A stretch of 64,000 nucleotides of DNA, taken from Mugil cephalus (Eukaryota; Chordata; Actinopteri; Mugiliformes; Mugilidae). This document shows, piece after piece, positions 10,901 to 22,800 of this stretch (the first letter of the stretch is position 1; every line of letters starts with the position of its first letter). The position numbers and the translations under genes were made by a program. The DNA lies in assembly GCF_022458985.1 (NCBI RefSeq), contig NC_061773.1, forward strand, positions 21,052,001 through 21,116,000, read 5' to 3'. Below the pieces are notes generated by a model, which saw nothing but the letters and a program-made list of their open reading frames with translations, had not been told where the DNA came from and searched no databases.

Positions 10901-13900
10901 CACAACATCTAATTTAAACAAAGTAAGAGTGGAAGAAGTTGGTTGGGCAGTCCTGTGTTGTAGAGGAAATTCTGCCTTTTTTTGTATATATAAAAAAAAA
11001 CATGTATTTTAAAGTAAAGCTGTTAAAAATTCACTTCCATAAAGTGAGTTTTGGCAAAACAAGTCGTCATTTTTACGTTGAGGCGGCAGCTGCTGAATGT
11101 AACTAGTAAAGTAACTTGTAATCTAGCTTAGTTACTTTTAAAATCAAGTAATCAGTAAAATAACCAAGTTACTTTTTAAAGGAATAATCAGTAGTCACAT
11201 TACTCGTACTCTCTCTGGAATATTTTCCTCCTCTTTGCTGTCTCCAGGAAATGTTTCCCTGTTTTTAACACAGCTTTCAGTTTTTGTTGTCGCTGCGTTG
11301 GTGCAGACTTTGCCTGAATCTATGAACTATTCCAGCACGGACAGACCAAGTGGCTGTGCAGAATGAACTTTTAATTGTGGAAACGTGAACATGCAGTGTG
11401 TTTTGGCAGTTAGTCTCCGAAGCGTGTCGGGATCGCGGAGCTGAATCACAGACAGTGAAAGAAGCTAGGGACAGGACCCAGCAGAGTCTAGACGCCGGTG
11501 GTTGTAGAGCATCAGGTAGAGTTAGGAGGTGGCAGATGAAGACGTCAAGGACGACCAGGAAGGAGAGGGTATGGAGAGGAGGAAGGTTGAATAACACACG
11601 GAAGAATGACAGTTTTACAGTGAATTGAACGCACAGGGACTAGGACGAGAGTATTAATGTAGATGTTGAGAAGTTATTTTGACGGTGTCTGACGCTCACT
11701 GTAGAGGGAGGGAAACACACTGTGGTGGAACATATCCTTCCTTATTGTATTTCCACTAATGCTTCCCTAAAACATGGAAAAAATGGGGGGAAAAAAATCA
11801 TGATTGCAAATTGTCTTTTTCTTTAAGCCTAATAATGTGATTATTCCTTTCAGTGGCATAAGAAGCGGAAGCGGCGTTCTTGCGGGGAATGCAAGGCCTG
11901 TCTCTGCAGGAAAGACTGTGGCACTTGTGACTTCTGTGTAGACAAACCCAAGTTCGGAGGAAGCAACAAAAAGAGGCAGAAGTGTCGTCTGCGCCAGTGC
12001 CAGAGACAGGCCATGGTCAGGTTTATTCTTCAGTTCTTGATTTTTGCGGCGTCTGTTGCAATAATTTTGGTTTCAAACGTCCCTCTGCTTTATTTTGGAC
12101 AGAGACATTTGCTGCCCTTCCAGATGGGACAAAGTGAATTTGGTCCAGAGGGTCCAGGGCTGCCTGGCCGGCCAAGACCTACCTACACATACAGCCGGAA
12201 GACTGGGTTTAAAAGAAGCAAAGGGTCACAGATGGGCTTAGACTCTGACAATGAAGACGATGACAGTTATTTACCACCAGTGAGTTTTGGATATTTATTT
12301 CGTTTCTTGTTCGCTTCAAGAAGACCCCATCACAACCCAGTAAGGATTTGTTTTCCTCCTTCCTTTGTAGCTGAATTGGAGCTCTGAGCTTCCGATGGAG
12401 AGTAAACCGGCTTTCGACATGACTGTGAGAAACCACCACTCATCTATGCAGGTTTGAAAATGGCTTCAGGTCACATTGTCGACACTTCAAGTTCACTTTT
12501 AATCCAAACACAAGGTCAATTTCATTTTTGTCTTTCGGCAGCTGAACCATTTAGATTTTGGGGAGCGGAACGGGCTCTCTGACCGAGTCCCGCACATCGG
12601 CAACTCTCATCTGGTGAGTTCACAGTCCCGTTAGCTGGGGAGCCATTTTCTTTAAGCCCTACTTCACATACCTGGGTGCACCTCCAAAAGTGCGCTCCCG
12701 TGTCACGCTGTGGTAGAGATTTAACGAGCTGGGACAGGATCCTGACAGTGCAAGTCAAAAATAAACTGATTATAACAGTACAGGCTAAACAAAACAATTT
12801 GCCCCAATCTCTGTTTCCAAAACTTGGCACCCCTTTTTGGCTTCCTTTCCTGCTACAATATGGTCCACATTCTCCTCCGCCCTCCCTTCTTTTTTTTTTT
12901 TTTTTTTACCTTACACATAAACAACAGCACTGCTAGGCTGCTTAGCTCCACTGTTGACATGTGCATTCTGCAAACATCAAGCTTGAGTTTGTACCCAGAT
13001 TTAATAAATCTCTATTGCGCTGTGTGGATTGAAATAAACTTTAAATCTCACAGCCTGCGGTCGCCTTTAAATGCACCTGAGCTCTATTGTAGGTAATCGT
13101 ACATTCCTGGCTGATCGTGTCCATATTATCGCTGCCCGATCTTAATAATAGCACTAAACCTGACTGATCACGAGCCACCACGGCCTCCTGTTTACACGTT
13201 CCCTCACAAACGCTACTGGCGCTGTCCATTTCCTTAGATATCTGCTGTCATGCTGTTCTTTGGCCTGTGGCTCTGGCTCTGTGCAGTGAATCCAGGCCTA
13301 CATCCAAATCCTATTTAGCATTTTTCTCTTCTGTGGTGGTGCAGTCTTGCACTCCTCAAAGTGTTCCACCATTCGGGGATCCGTGAATTTCTTCGCAGCG
13401 AATGTGTGCGTCAGTTTCCGCCGTCTCAAGTCGGAGGATTTCACACCAAATTATGTTCTTGACAGAGTAGTTACAGGCAGGATGCACGAAGAGATAGACA
13501 GGCAACAAAGACCACTCCCAGAACCGTTTAGAACTGGAGATGTTGCAATTAAATGGTACGTGTCGCAAGCGCATGGCGCCAGGCCACACACCAAAGTTAA
13601 TTTGATCTGCATGTAATGGATTCATTTTGCTGCCAAGCTGTTTGCACTCTCTATTTGTCAACCCCACTCTTCTTGGCTGTCCTTCGGTTTGTTCTTGTAG
13701 TCACTTGATCAGATGGACACATAATATCTACGCTACCAGTCGAAACGTTTGGACACACCTTCTCTTCTTGAACGAGAAAGTGCGTCCAGACTTTTGACTG
13801 GTAGTGTAGATGATATGGTTCATTTTTTTTTCCTGGAGCTATAAGATGTTTACTGTCTGTGCTGTGGTTTGCATATGCAGGAAATATACCCACCTCTGGC

Positions 13901-15048
13901 AAAAGAATTTAACCGTATACTTCCATACTTAGAGCCACAGACGCGTGTCGCTCAGAGATCGACCGGTGTGAGAAGGTAAAAATGAATGCACTTTGTTAAC
14001 AAGAAAATATTGTTCTTAAAACCCTACAATGAGCTAATGGAAGACGAAGAAAACAATGCAGTGGACATAATGTTATTAGATCCAGAAAAAAGTTGCAGCC
14101 CCGCAGTATGAAACACACCATTACTCGGGTTTTTAGCTATTTTAGTGGCTCTGGGGAAATGCACTCGTGAAATGTGAGGCTGCATTAGCTGGCAAAACAT
14201 CCTCGGGATCTCTGACAACATTTCCTGCGGTCGGGTGGCTCCGCGGGTCACGCTGGCACCAGGTTTTCACAAGGAAGAAGGGAGGGTGTGTGTGGAACAA
14301 GTCTCACATTTTGATTTTGATTGAGGTTCGAGTTTGTCGTCGCTGGTTTATTAACTCGCGACTTCCGCTCTGTTAATGTAGGACGAGCAGAGCAGATGGG
14401 ATGTGGAGAGATCGCACGCAGCCAGAGTGGATCCGAAGCATGTTGACGAAGATGACGAAGAAGAGGATGAGCTGCCGATGGTAAATATCCTGCTGAGACT
14501 TAAATATATATACTAAGTTTAGACACTAGCACAGTGCGTTTATATATTCTCACTCTCTTGCCGTCCTGCAGATTACACAGATCTTCAGTTTGGCTGACAG
14601 TTCGAGTGCGAGTGGTGCAGACGTAGAAAACCAGCTCATGAAGCTCCTAGACTCTTTGCGCTCCTCTGTGCTGCCGATCTTATGGTATGCTATAATGGTG
14701 GACGGCCCGCAGCTGCAGCTCATCCAGTGCTCTAAGCAGTCCAGCATGACTGACACCATAGTGCTGATAGACCCGGGCTTCTGCTACCAGGTCACCGTTC
14801 AGAAGCAGCCGCTGCTCCCCACCCACCCGCTGTACGACCACCACCCGCCTCGTCTGACCTCGGTGACCGACGTGGTCAACCTGCTCCTGGGCCTGGAGAA
14901 GTACACCGTGTGCCAGGGACTGCCCCCCACCATGGTGCCGTCGTTTCACCACAACCCCATCATCCTGGAGAGGGCGTCGACGTGCGACTTCTTGGTTAAT
15001 AAGAACACGGGCATTTGCGCCGACTGCAGAGCACTTCAAGGACTCTAA
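4957..15048 (+). CDS. mbd1: Methyl-CpG-binding domain protein 1
   Basis: Nuclear repressor that binds methylated CpG. Exons: 4957-5321, 5708-5848, 8310-8451, 8550-8833, 8922-9004, 9131-9174, 9265-9405, 9498-9578, 10328-10348, 10462-10554, 11854-12015, 12103-12279, 12371-12451, 12542-12613, 13881-13967, 14382-14480, 14572-15048; 849 residues. Order: acidic N-terminus (1-120); MBD at about 134-205 (WVKWPALGEGWKRKEV, then DVYYLRSPRGERVRSRVEL); a small Cys cluster (CARCG...CCPAC, 313-338); a CXXC finger without KFGG (354-400); a CXXC finger with KFGGSNKKRQKC (466-519), matching human CXXC3; low-complexity acidic segments; ITQIFSLAD (691-699), matching human VITEIFSLGG; then about 150 residues not found in the human protein I know. 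Human MBD1 has three CXXC fingers; I find two. The donor at 13968 was chosen because it keeps phase; 13976 would not. Confidence 0.9.
5849..8309 (+). other. mbd1 intron 2-3 with degraded repeat sequence
   Basis: A 2.5-kb intron splitting the MBD. It carries the antisense 56-bp copy at 6870-6925, and sequence up to about 7678 ends in a form resembling the terminus of a fish hAT-like element (ACTGGATCAATGCATCCCT). I see no intact transposase. A T-run and A/T-rich block occupy 7895-7935. Confidence 0.4.
6870..6925 (-). repeat. Antisense arm of a perfect 56-bp inverted duplication
   Basis: Base for base the reverse complement of 10543-10598. It carries, in antisense, the last 12 coding bases of the mbd1 exon ending at 10554, its GTGAGT donor and the first 44 intron bases. 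It starts at GATGATGACGAT read on the minus strand. Confidence 0.9.
10543..10598 (+). repeat. Sense arm of the 56-bp inverted duplication, spanning an mbd1 splice donor
   Basis: The source arm: 12 bases of coding exon (codons for DDDD), the GT donor at 10555, and intron up to the edge of a repetitive element that begins at about 10595. The partner is at 6870-6925. Confidence 0.9.
10595..11210. mobile_element. Non-autonomous DNA-transposon relic rich in GTTAC/AGTAA motifs
   Basis: The left edge (AGTAACGAGTAAT) and the reverse complement of the right edge (AGTACGAGTAATG, about 11190-11208) form imperfect terminal inverted repeats. The interior repeats TAAAGTTACTTAT-like motifs. This matches a dispersed element type I recall from fish introns. 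No coding sequence remains. It lies 40 bases inside an mbd1 intron. Confidence 0.5.
12614..13880 (+). other. mbd1 intron with a short hairpin MITE near its 3' end
   Basis: A 1.27-kb intron with a T-run at 12889-12907. I recognise no exon in it; open frames at 12676-12936 and 13347-13616 lack matching splice phase or domain content. Confidence 0.4.
13728..13809. mobile_element. Short hairpin MITE (ACCAGTC...GACTGGT type)
   Basis: An 82-base near-palindrome: CTACGCTACCAGTCGAAACG at the left and its imperfect complement ending ACTTTTGACTGGTAGTGTAG at the right, with TTTGGACACACCTTCTC paired against GAGAAAGTGCGTCCAGA. It resembles the abundant fish foldback MITE whose ends read CTACCAGTCAAAAGTTTGGA. 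Confidence 0.7.
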
Positions 15049-16945
15049 CAGAAAGAAAGAAAACATCCGGGACCACAGCCGAGACCACCGGGTTTTCTGG
15101 TGCTTTTTCTTCTGGTGAGAATCTTTAGGAAATCTTACCGACTTACCTCCGGACTTAGAGTTAGACTCGATTATTTGATGAATCACCAAAGGTATTGCGG
15201 GAGCTGTGACTTTATAATGCAGATGTTTGTCTTCTCAGATATTTCCTTATGTTGGTGTAGGGCTTTTCTACGTGACTGTTAAGTGTCAGAGTCTGAGCTG
15301 AAATCCCGTTAGCCCGCTGTGCGGTTAATGTGCCACTGGTTATTCCACACTCTTACTTGAGGTATTTCTCTCACACTCTCACTGTTGTTACACATTTAAG
15401 TGATCCTTCCTCCTCAACGTTTGTCTCGCACATGACTCACATGAACCTTGGTTATTAGCCCAATTATCTTTTCACCAGCGTCATTGGCCGTCTTGTCCTG
15501 CTGCATGTGGAGACTGCTACACACAGGTAGTGGGACAAACCATATTTAATGGATTTAACCAGCAGACTCAATGTTTCGGGAGGGAGGGGGGCAACAAGTT
15601 GTGTTGGCATATTGCCTAATTTTCCATTTAGAGACGAGAGTTATAGGATCATTTGCACTTTCTTTGTTGCCGTTTTCTCGTTATGTAGCATTTTGTGTTC
15701 TCTGTTCTTTTAATACAGTTTGGTTCATCACGTGCTTTGACATTTTTCTTTTCTATGCAGTGAAATAGGGTTTTTATACAGGACATAAGCAAATTTCAGG
15801 GCTTATGAAAACCTATTCAGCCCTCGTAAACCTTTATTGGTTTTTAAAACGAGTTTTACAATATTTAATTATGTTTCAAAGGAATGTGAATCTCCACCAA
15901 ATGTACCAGAATTCATACACGCACAAAGCAGCAAATTTGTATCCGTCCCCGACCGACACGAATCTAGATTTTTAGTTCAGTGACGTCCAAGACAACGAGA
16001 CGAAGCCGCTGTTTGAAAAGAAGACACTGAAGTAGAGACTGGCATAACTGAGCGATACTAATGGAGTCCAATGTATACTTGAGGAGACCCCGAATAATGA
16101 GAACAGAGTGTAAAGTTTATCACAGGTCAACTACTGTCCCACAGGTGTTAATATTTGTCCTGTATGCGCTCGCTTGCCAGTTCATTAAGTAAACTAGTCG
16201 AAATGAACGCGTGATGCAACATCCTGCGCTAAATCTGTTTATGTTGAAGATTTGAGGATGTAGTTAGTGCCATACATAAACCACGTTTCTGCTATGTAAT
16301 CGGGGTCGTCAGAATCTATAGAAACACGTGTCGGTACAACGATTCAACAGTGCTACAAACCACAGCCAGTGAACTGATAAGTGAGTCTATTTGAATGCTG
16401 CGTCTGTTTTAAAAGCGTTGCAATCACAGCAAATTACAAATTTAAACCAAGAAAAGTGCCGTGAGATGAACATAATGTGTCTTTAACAAGGCTCAGTAAA
16501 CACTCTTCACGCAGCTGTGAGTTAAACCCAAGACATATTTGAGTTTCTCACACACTGATCATCGCGTCCAGATTGAGGCTGATACTTTTAACAGTGGTTG
16601 GTTATATTTGGACAATACTGCGAACGGAGCACCTGCACTTCTTTAGTATATGCTTGTATAATGTATCTCTACAATGAAACTGACGTTGTGGCCATAAATC
16701 ATTTTACAGATAACTAAGTATTTATTAGTTTGTTAGAAGTGTGTTCAACCTGCTGACCTTACAACATTTTTTTTTGTTCCTGTTTGACACTATTGCAGTA
16801 TTTTAAACCTTCGGATAAATCTTAAAAAAAAATAATAAACATAAATGTACAGCAGTTATGTTTTTTTTTTCCTGTCCCCGTTTCAATCAGACATTTCTGA
16901 AATAGGTCAGTGACTTATAATAAATAATGTGAAACTTTATGCATT
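15049..16945 (+). other. mbd1: mbd1 3' UTR (probable)
   Basis: A/T-rich sequence with no other gene. Candidate poly(A) signals AATAAA lie at 16834-16839 and 16919-16924; the true site is uncertain and a shorter UTR is possible. Confidence 0.4.
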
Positions 16946-18435
16946 ATTGACATTTATATGATTTATTTTTTATTATCTTGTTTTTTTTTTCTCAAGAAAT
17001 TGTGCAAATATTGAAATATCTGGGGTCAGTGAATTATTCTTGAAAAAAGATTGTTATTTAGTCTTTGAATTAAAAAAATTATTTGAAGAATTACTCGAGG
17101 GTTCTTGGTCTTTCTGGAGAATGTGTGCTAAGAAACTGCTTATTTTTTTGTATTAAGTTTTTATTTATTACGTATGTCTCAAGCCCACGATGAGAAGAAG
17201 CTAGTGTAAAATGTCTGAGGTTTTTATTTTGAGTGACGGCGCACATGCTTGGTTATTGTTGGTCAAATTGTTGATTTTATTAGTACGTGTTGTTTCTGTG
17301 GAAATCACAGAATGCCTTTAAATTAAACCAGGCCTGTATTTAATGTTTCTCAAGAGACTCCAGTCCATTGTGTCATCTCTAATGCCCTATGAAGCAAAAT
17401 AATTTACTGCTGCTTAGGTATAAACATTTTTAGTTTAATGTTATTCTAAATCTGTGCTATTCTTCATTTGAATATATGTGATTTGTGATTTATATGTGAT
17501 TATATGTGACAAGACATAAATTGAGCAGGCCGGTATACAAGTGCAATGGAACATTTAAACAATTAAACAATAGCCTTTGTTGGCCCCTTCTGATTGGTCT
17601 GCTGACCTCCAACCAGAGGACTCCTACCTTTTATCAAGGTCCGACTTCCTGTGTTGCTCTTGCTAAGTTGGACCACAGCCTACGAGTTAGACAAACCGTA
17701 TCCATGTGGGGGTCCGTTCCTGATGAAATCTGTGGACTCGGAACCGCGTTATTTGGTTTCTTTAAAAACATGACAAAGATACAAGTGACGGTAGAGTAGA
17801 GGAAATGGCTGTAAATAACAGCTGAAAAATGGTGGAAAGACAAGTCATTGTACGCGGTTGTCAATAATGTGTGATTTACATACATAAATAGTAATAAAAG
17901 GAGGATTGTGTCTGAAAACAAATGTATTGCAACATAATGGGCAACAGTGTATCTCTTAATACAGTATTGGCACTGTTGCCTGTCTTGCCTTTGTGATTAC
18001 AGGTTTACAGTGGACCAGGATTCCCATAGAAAAAAAGTTACCCACATGGATATTGTTTGTCTAACCTGGCATTTGGGGCATGTATGGGCGGCAATGGATA
18101 CATGTGAAATTTACAGGTACAGATTTTTTTTTTTTTTTTATCTAAGTAAAATGTAAGCTTCTAGTGTTTTAGCTTTATTTTAGATGCAGTGTAACTGACT
18201 GAGAATCTAGACATTGCGACACCTTGCGTTTTAAGGTGATTTTTTTTCACAACCCTCAAATGTTTATAGATTATTATTTTGATTCTACAGTTTCATTGAA
18301 AACATATTCGACTGTCTTCAGATGACGGTGGGATTTCTATTCTTTTGCATTTAAAGTACAGTTATATACAGTCTGGTTGAGATGGTGCCCATGCAACCAC
18401 TGGCTAGTGTATCCTTGTTGAACTTGCTGAGTTTT
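16946..18435. other. Intergenic spacer with an inverted 25-bp pair
   Basis: A/T-rich spacer between mbd1 and ccdc120. The only structure I see is 17686-17710 against 18041-18065: reverse complements of 25 bases with two mismatches (core GTTAGACAAAC...TATCCATGTGGG). They could be the ends of a small decayed transposon. Confidence 0.45.
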
Positions 18436-19480
18436 AAGAAGACATTTCATCCGAGTGGCTTCTTCAGGGATCAGTGGGAAAGTGCTTGATCAGAAACTGG
18501 TGCAACTAATTTCCATTAACCGCTAGACCCCTCAACCCCTACAGCAGAGGACGGGGCCCTCAAAAACACAACCACACCACCCTCGAACAGCCCCCCACCG
18601 TGGGGTCCCTGTCCTCTTTCCCTATGAATGGTGCCCTAGGAGGACAATTGTCAGTCAGAGGCTCCAGTCTCGAGGTGTGAATGGGTTTAACCTCCTGAGA
18701 CCCGAGCATTTGTTTGGAATGCATCTTAATGTCTTTAAGATAAGATTAAGATCTTCAGGTATTTGGGATTAGTATAATGTGTATATATATCTACTAAATA
18801 AAACTAAGTATCATCTTTGAACTGGAAGTGGATTTTTGAAAAATGTGGACACAGGGATTAATTCACTGTATATTACAATTCAAGTCACCAATGTGCACCA
18901 AAAAAATAAATAAATAAATAAATAAATTTATTGCAAAAGCAGAATTGGGAACGATGAAATCCCAACGTCCTCAAACGAGTACTTCTGAATTTGTTGAATT
19001 TGAATGGCATATCAAACTAGAAAAGTTAATAAGAATAAAAAAACAAGTGTACTGACCCTTCACTACCAGTACATGGCAGACAAAAATGTCTCCTTATGAA
19101 GACAACAGACTACATGAAGCGGAATAAGTTGCAACAAACCTAAGACATAATGTCCCCGTATGAGCACGCCGGGTCTCAGGAGGTTAAAACTTCTTGGGGA
19201 CCGACGTTAAAAGTGTATTGTAGCTAAATTGATGGCATATTATATCTCGGGCCCCCTCCTCTGTTTAGAGAAGGTTCCTTTACTCCTCATCCAGATTCAG
19301 AATCACACTTAATCTGAAACCAATCCATCTGTCTTCTCTGGCTAAGATTTGGACGTTCTTCTCCAACTCAACAAGTCCGGTTGCATTTTTTAAAAAACGC
19401 TTTTTGGATACACCACACCATAACCAGGACGACTGAGGACTTCCACAAGCAACTGACTGGTATTTGTGTTAGTGGATTAA
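18436..19480. repeat. Old dispersed repeat interrupted by a younger MITE
   Basis: The left part (AAGACATTTCATCCGAGTGG, then GAAACTGGTGCAACTAATT) is related to a segment of the foldback element near 27.6 kb (GAAACTGGTGCCACTAATT, and GATGAGTGGCGAAACGTCTT in the opposite sense). The right part (TCGGGCCCCCTCCTCTGTTT, CAACTCAACAAGTCCGGTTG) continues after the MITE at 18691-19183. No coding potential remains. Confidence 0.5.
18691..19183 (+). mobile_element. piggyBac-like MITE, copy 1 (TTAA target duplication)
   Basis: 493 bp with inverted ends CCTCCTGAGACCCG, flanked on both sides by TTAA (18687-18690 and 19184-19187). TTAA duplications and CCY ends are typical of the piggyBac superfamily. There is no transposase. 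An (AAAT)n run lies at about 18906-18930. It sits inside an older repeat. Confidence 0.8.
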
Positions 19481-19894
19481 GTGGCGCACACCGAGGGCTT
19501 TAACATCTGGGAGGGGCGTCGCTGCCGTGACAGTGTAGCGTCAGCTGGCCGTGTGAAATAGAGGGTCTTCATCCGGTGCAGAAGGGAAACCTTTCTTCTC
19601 GCTCCTACAGCAGGTTTGCCGAGATGCGCAGGGCTCCGACGCAGCGGAGGTCGCGACGCTGCTGGTGAATTACAATTGGGATACGAAAGCCACCATGAGA
19701 GAGTGGGGGGGCGCTTTTTATTCTATTTTAATTTTTTTTCCGCGTATTTCCACGTAGCCGAGCATTTCGTTAATTGAAGCCTCCTTCCCCGTGAAGGATT
19801 CCGTCCCGTGGTCCCTCTCTGGAATGATTTTCCCGAGCTTGTTTTTTCTCCAGAGCACCATGGAGACCTCCGAAGGCATCGGTCATGCTCTCTG
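19481..19894 (+). promoter_or_regulatory. ccdc120: Putative ccdc120 promoter and non-coding first exon
   Basis: GC-richer sequence follows the repeat block. An ATG at 19860 in good context (GCACCATGG) opens a short frame that reaches a donor, CTCTG|GTAAGA, at 19894. Joined to the acceptor before 25621 this frame would hit TGA at once, so it would be an upstream ORF and the exon non-coding. Phase also rules out joining it to the coding exon at 26033. Confidence 0.35.
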
Positions 19895-22800
19895 GTAAGA
19901 GGCGATTCTGCTCCATGATGTCCTTCTCATCCTCACTGGGCGTATTAAGGAATGTATTTTATATTAAATATGTTTAAAAAAAATTAAAATGAAATAAAAG
20001 CATGTCTCGGCTCAAACGGGAGCACATATGTAAATGCATATTGTTGTCAGTGACACACCTGCTGTTATGTTATCGCTTGCATTAATTACACTTGGTTTTT
20101 CAAGCTGCTGTCTGCAACGACTATGCAGATGCAGGATGGCTGCTGCCTTCCAAAGCTTCATGTGGGAACACATGCTGTAGGACGCCACACTGAGCTGCAC
20201 GTCTGTACAGTAGATGCAGGGCAGGCGCTGTGTGAAAACACGTCTCCTTCGTTTGTGCGTGTTCAGAAAGCACTAGGACATCCTGCTTGTGTGGCGAGAC
20301 ATGCCGAGAGACCAGGGGATGCCAGATTGCAGGTGAATTCAAACAGCAGCTTTAGTAAAATAAAATAAGTAAATAAAATCAGTGTCAAGCTTTTTGGGGA
20401 AAGGCAACTTCTCCCTGTTGCTGCACTGTTGTGGAGCAAAAACAGGCAGCGGCGTCCTGTTATCCACTGTCACTCGGGCCTTACTGGTCCATGAATTGAG
20501 CTTGTTCTCATGCAGCAGTGTTAAGCCCCCATTATTAACAGATTCCTGAACATGGTCCGCCGTCGGGGTCTGGAACAGCTCACCCAAATGTGTTGCGTGG
20601 GGTCAGCCGGTGCCTTGAGGGTGATTCATTGCCGGCCCACCTTTTGGTGTTATCTGGGAAACACCTCTCTTGTTTTCAGAGGAGGATTTTCCTTTCAGCT
20701 GCCGAGCATTTGTGAAAGTGCTGATTGGTCCTGTTTGAGGGCTGTTGAATTAGCAGGGAACGTCATTTACAGAGAGGTTTGGTTTGTTGTTTTATTGCAG
20801 GGCAAGCTTGGATGCCATTCATGTTCAGTTTTGTTAGTTTGTTTTCACCCCTCCCTGTTTTTTCTTTTTTGTTTTTTTTTTTCAAATTGGTAGCACGGTC
20901 ACATTCCCTGTGGTTTCCATGCTATTTTAAGTGTTACGATTCGGTCTGACGGTGTGAAATTAGACCTTGACCCAGATTGGTGCAGACACGGTAGTATTCT
21001 TTTGTCACGTTGTTACAACAAGGTGACACTGCTCCTTTTGTGATGCCCTTAAGACACCGGCTGACACGGTTGGTTCAGGAGGAGGCGACTGACCAACATG
21101 GAGGGAGTAAAAAGTCACACACTCACCTCCTTATCTGGATCAAGTCCTTTCACCAAGTACTTTAATCTCTACGTTTGGGCGGATTAAAAATTGAAAATAT
21201 GCTTTCAGGCTTCATCCAAAGTGTCTTGAAGCGTAAGTGTAAGCTCAGGGAATCAAGTCCCAGATTTGGCAGATATGGTGGCGCAGACAAGAGACACAAA
21301 TCACCCAGATTTCTTCAAAACGCGAAAGCATATGGTCAGGCTGCGCGTACAGTAAAGGATGTAACTACATGGCTGTGGCTGCTCTTCATGAATTTGAACA
21401 AAATGAGAGCTCTGAGCCCTTTCCAAAATCAACAAAGCGGATTACAGCCACTTAGGAGCGCAAAAAACTTTAGAAATACATACAGAAATCCCTGCAGGTG
21501 TTACAGAGCAAAGGAAAAATGCATAGGAATAATCCCCTCGGACATTACGGGCACATTCCTTTCTTTATTACTCCCCCCCACCTCAGCTTAGCCGAATCCA
21601 GGTGGATAGCAATCACCAGAGTGACTTTGTTTCGCCCGTGGCAGCTGTGTCAAATGTGCAAAGGTGAGCGTCAAGGCCGGGGAGGAGAAATGGAGCCACG
21701 TCATTGGTCAGTCTGAGCTGAGCTGCCCGGCCTGGGCGCTGATAACTGCGCTGTAAATCAGTATTTCATGGTTATGAAGAGCGCAAGAAGAGATCATATT
21801 AGTGTGGGGAGGCTGATGGGGGTCACCTGACCTTCCATAAGCCCTGTGCAGCTCTTCGGCTGGAGTAGCTCAGGTGGAGGTGGTTACGTATTAAATCTGA
21901 ATCGGCCGCATGTAAGACCCTCACTGATCTCTCATCGACTGACAGCTACAATGTCTTTTCTCTCTACATCCCTGTTCCTCCTCATCATCTTCCAGTGGGT
22001 GCATAGTGTCCTTGGAGTTTGATGCCGACAGTCAGGGAGAGTGTGCAGATAAAGGCCACGGCGCTTCTGTTCCTTTAGAGATGAACAAAGCGAGGTTCAG
22101 AGGTCGAATGCATCAAGGAGCAGCACTTGGAAGCGTTGTTGCAGCGAAGACATTTCAAAGCCGCGCGGCCTCAAGCGCTGTTTCCCTTGTTTGGATTCCT
22201 CAGGATGTGGCGTGGGACCCTCATGCTTGTCCAACAGGGGCTGTTTGGTTCCAGCCCTGCTCTGGTTACCATGTGTAAGTTGACAACAGCAGCAGCTGTG
22301 TCAACACCAGCAGTCAACAGGAGGACTGCCGGCCTCACCTGCTCGTAGCGAGCAGGAGGTGAGACTTTCAGCTGCTCTTTTTGCATCTCAGCTGCTGCAC
22401 GCTGAGAGAGACCAGCAAACATACCGAGCAACAGCCTCGTTCCAGAAGCATCTTCCCTAACATATAAAGACACATGCAGTTGTAAGTCAACAGAATATTT
22501 CTGTTAAACAAATTCTGTTGACAGCAGCATCTTGTTCCTGAGACTCTTGGGCAGGACGAGAGCTGACAGCAGAGGGGGAATCTCCTTAAGAGCCGGGAGG
22601 CATCGTATTTATCAAGGGATGAGAAAACAGGATATAACACTGCTGTAGGAATTTAACTTTGCTGTGAATGTTGCGGTCTACTACTACTACTACTACTGCT
22701 GCTACTACTACTACTACTACTACTACTAAGCTGAAGCGAGGGCAGTGCAGTTCCCCGTGTGGACATGGTAGGATCCGTCCTACCTTACAGGCTCCAGTGT

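Noticed and set aside
14680-15189. 169-codon minus-strand frame
   Set aside because: Shadow of the mbd1 last exon, antisense; it is rich in His/Arg/Val as expected from reversed coding sequence.
19860-19894. METSEGIGHAL as the ccdc120 N-terminus
   Set aside because: Its phase-2 donor does not fit the phase-1 acceptor at 26033, and the MEVKG exon at 25673 fits both phase and the human start.
21175-21591. 138-codon plus-strand frame
   Set aside because: No recognisable domain, mixed composition and no flanking splice structure; likely chance within a long intron.
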